From the NCBI GenBank assembly GCA_016899975.1, contig JACJJN010000006.1, positions 60,715 to 124,714 on the forward strand: a stretch of 64,000 nucleotides of DNA. Reading direction: 5' to 3'. Of the stretch, positions 57,902 through 64,000 are shown piece after piece; the stretch's first letter is position 1, and each line of letters begins with the position of its first letter. The position numbers were made by a program, and so were the translations under genes. Under the pieces are notes generated by a model. The model was not told where the DNA came from. It did no database searches and saw nothing but the letters and a program-made list of their open reading frames with translations. The stretch comes from Lacrimispora saccharolytica. GTDB lineage: Bacteria > Bacillota > Clostridia > Lachnospirales > Lachnospiraceae.

Positions 57902-57948
57902 CAAAAACACCCTCCCCAAAGCAGCCAACCTGCCCCGGAGAGGGTGTT
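57902..57948 (-). terminator. Terminator of the exopolysaccharide regulatory operon
   Basis: AACACCCTCTCCGGGGCAGG pairs back to GGGGAGGGTGTT and is followed by T5 on the minus strand, 18 nt after the kinase stop. It is a near duplicate of the hairpin at 52149-52196. Confidence 0.85.
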
Positions 57949-57965
57949 CCACCGATCAAAGCCTA

Positions 57966-58676
57966 TCAGATTTCATCAAAATTATCTTCACTTTCATAAT
58001 ACTTCTGGTAATACTTCTCATATTTCTTTCTATAATAACGTCCGGACTTCGCACGATCGATCTTATTCAACGCAACTCCCAGGATCGGGCATCCGGTATT
58101 TTCCAGCTTCTGTTTCACGCCCTGTGCAAAATGATAGCTGATATTTCCTGACTCAATAGCAAGAATGCTTGCGTCACTGTAACCAGCCACCACCGCTGCA
58201 TCCACAACCATGCCCAGCGGTGCACAGTCAAGGAGCACATAGTCATAAGCCTCTCTGCATTTCTGGATCAAACGCTCAAAAGATTTTGAGGCAAGAAGTT
58301 CCGCCGGGTTCGGCGGTACCGGACCGGCAAAAATAATATGAAATTTCGGCTCTTCGCTCAGATAGATGATATCCGCGATGGACGCCTGTCCGGATAGATA
58401 ATGTGTCAGACCCTTTCTTGGCCGCTCTCCTTCTACCTGCCGCAGCAGAACCGATTTTCTCAGATCCACATCGATCAGAAGCACCTTCTTTTTGATCTCC
58501 GCCAGAGACTGCGCCAGATTCATCGTGATCGTACTTTTTCCCTCACCGGCAAGGCAGCTGGTGATCAGGATCACTTTTTTATCACTGCCGCAGAACAGCA
58601 GGTTCGTCCGCATCGTTTTCACTTCCTCACGGGTTTCATAATCCTGCGCCCGCGGTTTCAATTTAATCGTTTCCAC
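57966..58676 (-). CDS. cpsD: Bacterial tyrosine kinase of the CpsD/CapB type
   Basis: The 236-residue cytoplasmic BY-kinase has Walker A SCLAGEGKSTITMNLA, Walker A' KVLLIDVDLRKSVL and Walker B YDYVLLDCAPLG. The C-terminal tyrosine cluster RYYRKKYEKYYQKYYES is the autophosphorylation tail. It needs a membrane activator, here the chain-length protein encoded at the head of the operon. It controls polysaccharide polymerisation and export. It lies 11 nt after the phosphatase gene and is last in the run. Confidence 0.95.
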   Translation of the reverse strand: METIKLKPRAQDYETREEVKTMRTNLLFCGSDKKVILITSCLAGEGKSTITMNLAQSLAEIKKKVLLIDVDLRKSVLLRQVEGERPRKGLTHYLSGQASIADIIYLSEEPKFHIIFAGPVPPNPAELLASKSFERLIQKCREAYDYVLLDCAPLGMVVDAAVVAGYSDASILAIESGNISYHFAQGVKQKLENTGCPILGVALNKIDRAKSGRYYRKKYEKYYQKYYESEDNFDEI

Positions 58677-58687
58677 AGCTTTTCTCC

Positions 58688-59407
58688 CTATTTAATCTCT
58701 AAATTTTTTATCAACATAAAGGGGTTATGACATAAAACTTTTCTCGCATACTCTTTCCCCATTTTTTTCAACACAAATTCACTGCATTTCCCCAGATTGG
58801 GTTTCCTTTTCTTTCTGCCGTGGGCATCGCTGGCAATAAAATGGATCAGATCGTCTTCCATCAGGCGCCGGCAATACTGTCGGGAAGGCCTGTCGTCTTC
58901 TCCCAGAAGACTGCCTGCGTTTATCTGCACATACGCACCCATCCGGCATAACTCTTCCGCCCGCTGTTTTTCATACATACATGGATATCTTTCTATATGG
59001 GCAATCACCGGACGATATCCGGCATCCAACATTTTTTCCACAGAACTCCGGATAAAACCATAGCTATGTCTGCTGGAAAATTCTGCCAGTACATAAGAGG
59101 AATCCGCCATCGTCGGAAGATTCCGCAGCCTGACCTGTTCTTCAAACTTTGAACTGATATGATACTCTCTGCCTAAATAAAGCTGAATCCCCACATCCTC
59201 CGCCGCTGCCTGCAGCTGATAATAAGACCGGTAAATCTGAGACACCGAAGGCTCAAACATTCCGGGGCGGTAATGGGGCGTCAGGATCAGCTTTCTCACA
59301 CCGTCTTTATACTGCATTTTCAGCATTTCCTGCGCTTCTTTGACTGTCTCAGCGCCATCGTCAATTCCCGGAAGGATGTGACAATGAATATCAATGATTC
59401 CCTGCAC
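58688..59407 (-). CDS. cpsB: Tyrosine-protein phosphatase of the CpsB/YwqE PHP family
   Basis: The 239-residue metal-dependent phosphatase removes phosphate from the CpsD tyrosines. The PHP ligands are seen in IIDIHCHILPGIDDGAE, LILTPHYRPGMFE, PVIAHIERYP and HFIASDAHGRKKRKPN. The start is a GTG at 59407 with AAGGAGAG in front. The terminator of the upstream surface-protein gene lies only 24 nt away, so CpsB and CpsD are probably made by read-through. Confidence 0.93.
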   Translation of the reverse strand: MQGIIDIHCHILPGIDDGAETVKEAQEMLKMQYKDGVRKLILTPHYRPGMFEPSVSQIYRSYYQLQAAAEDVGIQLYLGREYHISSKFEEQVRLRNLPTMADSSYVLAEFSSRHSYGFIRSSVEKMLDAGYRPVIAHIERYPCMYEKQRAEELCRMGAYVQINAGSLLGEDDRPSRQYCRRLMEDDLIHFIASDAHGRKKRKPNLGKCSEFVLKKMGKEYARKVLCHNPFMLIKNLEIK

Positions 59408-59430
59408 GTCTCACTCTCCTTTAACAAAGG

Positions 59431-59455
59431 AAAAGCACCCCACAAAGGGGGGTGC
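59431..59455 (-). terminator. Hairpin terminator/attenuator after the small surface-protein gene
   Basis: GCACCCC and GGGGTGC pair over a 7-nt loop, followed by TTTTCC on the minus strand. Partial read-through would make the surface protein more abundant than the kinase and phosphatase. Confidence 0.7.
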
Positions 59456-59477
59456 CCCTCCCCATATCCCGGTTACA

Positions 59478-60122
59478 TTATGCGTTCTTTCTCTTAACGA
59501 AGAATACGCAGCCTGCGCCCAGAACAAGAACTGCTGCCGCAACGGTAGCTGTCAGCATTCCCAGATCCTCTCCGGTTTTCGGAGATACAGAACTGCTGCT
59601 GCCAGTGCTGGTGTTGCTGCCATTGGAAGTGCCTGTTGCTGTCGCGGTATTTTTGTCAACGACAAATGCTACCGGAGACAGAGATGTGAAGGTAGCGGTA
59701 ATGGTTCCATTACCAGCGGTTCCTTCCAGAACTTCCCATGCGCTGCCATTGTAATGCAGAACAGCAACTTTTGTATCTGCGCCTACGCCCGGAACATCAA
59801 AAGTGATGGTTACAGGCATCGGGGTTCCTTCCGGAACAGATACATCCATAGCGTCAACAACTTCCATGCCTTCTACATAAGCATCGCCGAGAACGGCTTT
59901 CAGACCATCCGTTGTTTTAACAGTATTCACTGCTTCTGCGTGCTCAGCCGGGATGGATGCAGTAGATACAGTTACACTGTTTCCATTCGCATCTTTTGCT
60001 CCCTGCGGAGATACCACTCCGGTGGACTTAACGCTTCCCTGCGCAAATGCCGTTACGGACATTGCACAGATTGTGAGGGCCGCTGTCACTACTGCAACAG
60101 CTTTTTTGAGGTTCAGTCTCAT
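59478..60122 (-). CDS. Small sortase-type surface protein in the exopolysaccharide operon
   Basis: The 214 residues start with a signal peptide (LKKAVAVVTAALTICAMSVT, cleavage near AFA), then a beta-rich domain (MPVTITFDVPGVGADTKVAV, FTSLSPVAFVVDK). A Thr/Ser/Gly/Asn-rich linker (ATATGTSNGSNTSTGSSSS) leads to the sorting signal SPKTGED, a hydrophobic helix and the tail KRKNA. The ATG at 60122 has AGGTGG in front; a GTG 9 nt earlier is possible. The Ser/Thr linker could carry glycans. It sits between the LCP and phosphatase genes, with the sortase two genes upstream. Confidence 0.88.
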   Translation of the reverse strand: MRLNLKKAVAVVTAALTICAMSVTAFAQGSVKSTGVVSPQGAKDANGNSVTVSTASIPAEHAEAVNTVKTTDGLKAVLGDAYVEGMEVVDAMDVSVPEGTPMPVTITFDVPGVGADTKVAVLHYNGSAWEVLEGTAGNGTITATFTSLSPVAFVVDKNTATATGTSNGSNTSTGSSSSVSPKTGEDLGMLTATVAAAVLVLGAGCVFFVKRKNA

Positions 60123-60180
60123 GGGTCCCACCTCTTCCTTTCTTAATATTATTCAAAGCAGAGATCCTGCCGCCGTTTCC

Positions 60181-61152
60181 TTAATCCACCTTTTTATAAA
60201 AAAGTTTCAGAATCAATTCATACAGAGCCTGATCGTCTACTGTGAATTCCTCGTGTTCTTCTCCGGGAGCCGCAGTTCCCGGAACGGTTTCTATTTCCTG
60301 ATGAATGGTATAATCTTTTAAATGATGCAGTTCTTCTGCCGACATATCCGTAGTCAGGTATGGATCCGCACTGCTGAGTATACTCTCATAAGCAGCTGCG
60401 TTAATGTTCTGCATCTGCTGGAACATCGCCTGAATGAACTGGTTCTGGCGTTCCATACGGTCATTGTTGCTTCCCGTAACAGTGATGTCACGGTAACGTA
60501 CATACCGCTCAGCCAGATCCCCCTGAAGAGTCAGTGTTGCCCCCTCCGCAAAGGAGGGATCCACAGAAGTATAATCTTTTGGAACGGTCAGTGTCACTCC
60601 GCCCATTGCGGAAGTCACTTCACCGATCCCGTCAACCGTCAGCGCCATCACAGAACTGATCGGAATTTCGTATAACAAATGAGAAACTGCGTTCTTCATC
60701 AGCCAGTTGCTTCGGCTGTCGCTCTCTCCGTACGCATACTGGAGAGCAATCTGGGCATGCTCTGTCGCAAGATAACTTCCGGTAATACCGTAAATATCCA
60801 CGTCGGTCATGGAATCCCTGGAAATCTGCAGAAGGGTTGTCTCCTTCGCTTCCTGATCCATGATCATCAGCAGGATACAATCCGCCTGTCCGTTTCTTCC
60901 GACCGTCTCGCCGACAACACTGTCGGCCTCTTTATCCACACCCAGGAAAAGAACGTTTTTCAGGTTTGTATTATATTCGTATGTCTCACCCTGATAGGTG
61001 ACTGTATTCTGCATTCCTTCGTCGGCTCCCGACTGTGCGCTCGCCTGGGGCAGCTCTTCGGTATCTTTTTTGTTCTGCAGAAGCAGGAACACTGACACCC
61101 CTGCGCCAATACAAAGGATGCACATTGAAATAATCAGTATTTTTTTACTCAC
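60181..61152 (-). CDS. LytR-CpsA-Psr (LCP) family protein
   Basis: LCP enzymes transfer lipid-linked polysaccharides to peptidoglycan or, in some Actinobacteria, to sorted proteins. The 323 residues have a short cytoplasmic end, one N-terminal helix (ILIISMCILCIGAGVSVFLL) and the LCP core (NVLFLGVDKEADSVVGETVG, DCILLMIMDQEAKETTLLQI, SRDSMTDVDIYG, AMGGVTLTVPKDY), ending after RYVRYRD and a helical part. The start is a GTG overlapping the sortase stop by 8 nt, so it is translationally coupled. The Arg residues of the active site are only partly recognisable to me. Confidence 0.85.
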   Translation of the reverse strand: MSKKILIISMCILCIGAGVSVFLLLQNKKDTEELPQASAQSGADEGMQNTVTYQGETYEYNTNLKNVLFLGVDKEADSVVGETVGRNGQADCILLMIMDQEAKETTLLQISRDSMTDVDIYGITGSYLATEHAQIALQYAYGESDSRSNWLMKNAVSHLLYEIPISSVMALTVDGIGEVTSAMGGVTLTVPKDYTSVDPSFAEGATLTLQGDLAERYVRYRDITVTGSNNDRMERQNQFIQAMFQQMQNINAAAYESILSSADPYLTTDMSAEELHHLKDYTIHQEIETVPGTAAPGEEHEEFTVDDQALYELILKLFYKKVD

Positions 61153-61924
61153 TCTGAAGTACCGCCTCTACAATCAATCTCTTGTCCGCCTGTCCGCCAA
61201 TACATGTACTCAAGGTCAGGAACTTGTCGTCCGCCGATACCGGAACATCGTCCCGTATCGTATCCGACATCCCTCTGGAAGAGAGAATGGAATCCAGAAA
61301 CGCCTGTCTTCCGCTCTCCGTGGTGTAATCGAATGCGTGATACAAATGCACATCACTGTAGGTGACCGCCGCAAATATCTGGTAGCGGTACACATGATAC
61401 GGCGTATAGATGATCACTTCCGGATGCTCCGCCATATATGCACTATCCTCATAATTATGAAGATTCTGGAACATGCTGCCGTCCCGCATATTATGGCCAT
61501 ACAGGATGGTATTGAAGTCCGAAAAATCCTTGCTGTTTACGCTTTCTGTATAAATCGAACCGGGGTATCCTTCTTTTCCCTCAATCGTATGATTCAGGTA
61601 GTAGGAATCGTCTGTGGAACTCTGCATGACCGGATAATCGATATTGGTTCCTTCAATCCGGATCCACGCATAGATATCCGGATTCACTTCCTGCAGCGCA
61701 GCAAAATCTATCGGTATCTCCTCCTCCGGTTCCGGCTGTTCGGTCACAGGAACATCGGTCACAGTCGGAGCCGCTGTCGGAGTGGTTTCCACACGCTCCT
61801 GGAGTTCTTCGTAGATCTCACCGTTTTCCTTTTCAGAGTTGAAATACCAGAAAATATATCCACAGCAGCATCCAAACAAAATCGCGCAAATCAGACACCC
61901 AAGTGTCAGCAATTTTTTTCTCAT
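61145..61924 (-). CDS. Class B-like sortase
   Basis: The 259-residue membrane transpeptidase has an N-terminal signal anchor (LLTLGCLICAILFGCCCGYI), then a beta-barrel with catalytic His in ILYGHNMRDGSMFQNL, Cys in LTLSTCIGGQADK and Arg in KRLIVEAVL. The YGHNM and long insert pattern point to class B. The stop overlaps the LCP start and the start overlaps the stop of the chain-length gene (ATGA). The likely substrate is the small surface protein (SPKTGED) of the same operon, and possibly the 1349-residue protein. Confidence 0.93.
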   Translation of the reverse strand: MRKKLLTLGCLICAILFGCCCGYIFWYFNSEKENGEIYEELQERVETTPTAAPTVTDVPVTEQPEPEEEIPIDFAALQEVNPDIYAWIRIEGTNIDYPVMQSSTDDSYYLNHTIEGKEGYPGSIYTESVNSKDFSDFNTILYGHNMRDGSMFQNLHNYEDSAYMAEHPEVIIYTPYHVYRYQIFAAVTYSDVHLYHAFDYTTESGRQAFLDSILSSRGMSDTIRDDVPVSADDKFLTLSTCIGGQADKRLIVEAVLQSE

Positions 61925-62658
61925 GCTGATTTCCTTCTTTTCTTTCCCGTCTCTCCGCCAGAGGTTTTCTTATTATAAGAAAACGCGGCGATCGTGTTCA
62001 GCTGGAGATACTTCTCCACATCTTCCTCTGTCTTGATCGTATCGTCCATCAGATGACGCACAATGATAAGAGCAGCTGCCAGAAAAAGTCCGACCATTCC
62101 ACCCAGAAGCACATTTTTCAAAAGATTCGGGCTCGACGGGTTCTCAGCCACTACTGCCTCCTCAACAATTGTCGGGCGATCTGTCACCATAATCTCGGCA
62201 ACTCTGTCCGCCGTAGCCTCCGCCATCGCGTTTGCGATCTCCTGTGCAGTCTCCGGATCCGGATGAGTCGCTGTGATCTGGAGGATTCGTGTATCTGCGG
62301 GATTGGAAACCGTCAGCAGTCCCCGAAACTCCTCGTAAGAAATCTCCTCCAGTCCGAGATTCTCCCTTACCTTATTGATTACCGGCCGGCTCATCGCCAA
62401 TGTCTCAAAGTCGATCGTCAGCTGCGAACCGATCTGCAGGTCGGCGAGTGAAGTCACGCTGGTGGTTTTCGTCAAAATATAAATCATCGCGGAGGACTGA
62501 TACTGAGGTGTGATCAAAAGCTTGGTGCCGGCCCCTGCCGCCAGTGCAAAGACAAGCAGCGCCGCCAGAAGCATATACCATTTTCTCCGCAGAGCGTGAA
62601 ACAATTCCAGTAAGTCGATTTCCTGTTCCTCATTCTGTATTGCATTGTTCTGTTCCAT
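61921..62658 (-). CDS. Wzz/YveK-type polysaccharide chain-length and kinase-activator protein
   Basis: The 245 residues carry two membrane helices (WYMLLAALLVFALAAGAGTK and NVLLGGMVGLFLAAALIIV) around an extracytoplasmic domain with the Wzz signature (LRRKWY, TATHPDPETAQEIANAMAEA). The C-terminal cytoplasmic tail activates the separate CpsD kinase. It opens the operon; a consensus promoter lies 110 nt upstream. Glycosyltransferase genes of the locus are not in this window. Confidence 0.92.
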   Translation of the reverse strand: MEQNNAIQNEEQEIDLLELFHALRRKWYMLLAALLVFALAAGAGTKLLITPQYQSSAMIYILTKTTSVTSLADLQIGSQLTIDFETLAMSRPVINKVRENLGLEEISYEEFRGLLTVSNPADTRILQITATHPDPETAQEIANAMAEATADRVAEIMVTDRPTIVEEAVVAENPSSPNLLKNVLLGGMVGLFLAAALIIVRHLMDDTIKTEEDVEKYLQLNTIAAFSYNKKTSGGETGKKRRKSA

Positions 62659-62765
62659 AACAACTTCCTTTGTTCTTTTTATTTTTATTTTCCCGCTATC
62701 ATACGAAAGTATTGGGATTCGATGTCAAAATTTTGTATTTTTGCTCATAGCACTAATTATTTATC

Positions 62766-62794
62766 ATAATACTCGTTCCGACCACAGATGTCAA
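62766..62794 (-). promoter_or_regulatory. Promoter of the exopolysaccharide operon
   Basis: TTGACA (62789-62794) and TATTAT (62766-62771) with 17-bp spacing read into the chain-length gene with a leader of about 100 nt. The remaining DNA up to 62929 shows no gene. Confidence 0.75.
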
Positions 62795-62929
62795 TCACCA
62801 AATCAACCAAAAGCAAACGCTACGTGAACGTACTTTGAAGACGGAATTAAGCTCATCTTAAACGACATGATAGGATTTCATTACTGCTAACTTTGCAAAA
62901 AAGTTACACTAAAGGTCTTCTGACGCTCC

Positions 62930-63142
62930 TCACACTTCGAGAAACGTCATAAGCTCCTGCATACTTTTACCGCTCCTGCGGAAGGCATTCATGATCTGTT
63001 TTGCCTCTATGGACTTCTTCTGTTCCTGGAGTTCAAGCAGCCTTTGGGTAAGCTCGTCAACCTTCTCCTGAGCCTTTTGAAGTTCAGCTGTTACCTTTGA
63101 GATCTCAGTCTCAATCGATGATAGTGAACGTGTCCTCGCCAT
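62930..63142 (-). CDS. Small coiled-coil protein overlapping the transposase end
   Basis: The 70 residues (MARTRSLSSIETEISKVTAE and so on) form a heptad-patterned helix (LQKAQEKVDELTQRLLELQE) followed by IEAKQIMNAFRRSGKSMQEL. The plan recalls the DUF4315 group found on mobile elements, though I am not certain. AGGAGG lies 9 nt before the ATG at 63142, inside the last codons of the transposase, with a 32-nt overlap, so translation is coupled. It could be an accessory factor of the element. Confidence 0.65.
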   Translation of the reverse strand: MARTRSLSSIETEISKVTAELQKAQEKVDELTQRLLELQEQKKSIEAKQIMNAFRRSGKSMQELMTFLEV

Positions 63143-64000
63143 AATCGTCATCCTCCTCGGGCGCTTTGTCTGTAGGTGTTTGATTGCCTGATAACTGACT
63201 GCCTATTTCTATCGCTATGCTTTTGACATCTGTATCAGACAGACCGAATGCGCTAAGTATCGTTTTTTGTTTTTTCGTAACGGCATGATCCAGGCGGTAA
63301 TGGCCATTGCCCCGCCTTACCATCTCGATCTTCTCAAGTTCTCTGAGAGCAGCGGGAACGGTCATGTAGTTTGGCTTTGTTTCAAGCCTGAGCATGGTCT
63401 CCTTGAGCAGGTTATACATCCTGTTGCGAACGATAAGGGCGATAAACTCAACAAATATCTTCGCTGACAGGGCCTGTGTGGTCTGGACCCTCATGCTTTT
63501 GGACCCGATAAAGGATTTGTCCGTGCTGAAGAGCTTTTCAGAAACATCTCTGCCTTTGTAGTGGATAAGCGCCTGGGAGGCCGTCATCTCCTCGGAGGTG
63601 ACGATGCAAAAGTAACCGCAGAGATCCAGTTCACGCTTTATGACGTCTTTTCGCTCGCTGTAGCCGACAAGATGACCTGCTTTGTCATACTTAAGGGTAA
63701 AATACTCCTGACATGCCTTTGATGAGGTAACCACATCTCCGATGTGCTTGTCCATATATATCTTACATCTGTCCAGCGTAAGCTCCAGGCGTTCCCTTTC
63801 AGCCGCATGTTTGGAAGGATTGAAGTAGATATGGAAGTATCTGTCCTGCGTATCATCCTCATATAACCTGGCTTTCACAGTCTTACCGTAGACGTGATAG
63901 GCTCTGATGGAATGGTCGTGCTCAGTTTCAAATGTGCCGCGGTTTTCTTCTACAAGGGACGACACCAGGGCTTTACGGCCTTTTACCATTATAACGAAGG
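63111..64000 (-). mobile_element. IS1634/IS4-like DDE transposase, C-terminal part (cut by the window edge)
   Basis: Open from the right edge, about 296 codons end at 63111. Recognisable parts are the region after the second catalytic Asp (MVKGRKALVSSLVEENRGTF), GYFCIVTSEEMTASQALIHY, the E-containing YKGRDVSEKLFSTDKSF and the conserved helix SAKIFVEFIALIVRNRMYNL. This matches the C-terminal half of IS1634-type enzymes. No terminal inverted repeat could be established, as the far end lies outside. An ATG at 63989 is not the true start. Confidence 0.75.

Overview
The window looks like a chromosomal segment from an anaerobic, gut-type Lachnospiraceae (Clostridia). The evidence is the mix of pyruvate formate-lyase with its activase, hydroxylamine reductase (hybrid cluster protein) with a ferredoxin, HPr kinase, a type 2 GalT, YesM/YesN-like two-component systems next to sugar ABC transporters, AraC-type regulators beside glycosidases, and sortase-type surface proteins. 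Strong purine-rich ribosome binding sites and good sigma-A promoters are visible throughout. I would not commit to a genus.

Layout. 1-3.2 kb: the start of a YigZ-like gene behind a large palindromic leader, then a class A penicillin-binding protein. 3.2-9.1 kb (minus): uvrC-hprK-glucokinase and ftsH. 9.3-14.5 kb: Leloir operon galK-galT-galE with a divergent AraC-type regulator. 14.6-18.1 kb (minus): pyrimidine-nucleoside phosphorylase, a YhhN-like membrane protein, and a CcdA-thioredoxin fusion. 18.2-26.5 kb (minus): a carbohydrate-sensing and uptake locus (binding lipoprotein, histidine kinase, response regulator, then a second binding lipoprotein and two permeases) ending next to a ruined alpha-L-fucosidase. 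26.8-28.4 kb: three truncated genes fused together. 28.5-28.95 kb: a 400-bp inverted repeat directly after pflA. 29-32 kb: pflB-pflA. 32.4-37.9 kb: a membrane protein and the MoxR/DUF58/transglutaminase operon. 38-42 kb: lacZ with a divergent AraC regulator. 42-48 kb: topB, hcp with its ferredoxin, sfsA. 48-52 kb: a 1349-residue cell-surface protein. 52-56 kb: a compact GrpE-like/Hsp70/J-protein operon separate from any canonical dnaK locus. 56-57.8 kb: an AAA-ATPase/nuclease-like gene flanked by a near-identical 21-bp direct repeat. 58-62.7 kb: the regulatory head of an exopolysaccharide locus with an embedded sortase, LCP protein and small sortase substrate. 62.9-64 kb: the 3' end of an IS1634/IS4-like transposase with a small overlapping coiled-coil ORF.

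The carbon genes fit together: LacZ splits beta-galactosides, GalKTE feeds galactose into glycolysis, glucokinase phosphorylates glucose, HPr kinase sets catabolite control, and pyruvate is cleaved by PflB. The remaining genes concern envelope building and display (PBP, transglutaminase operon, exopolysaccharide head, two sortase-type proteins).

The strongest leads for new biology are: the dedicated Hsp70/GrpE-like/J-TPR-SEC-C operon; the sortase-LCP-substrate trio inside the exopolysaccharide operon, which may be a surface-protein glycosylation module; the 400-bp inverted repeat after pflA; and a modular family of palindromic intergenic repeats seen at several places. No CRISPR array, rRNA or tRNA was found.
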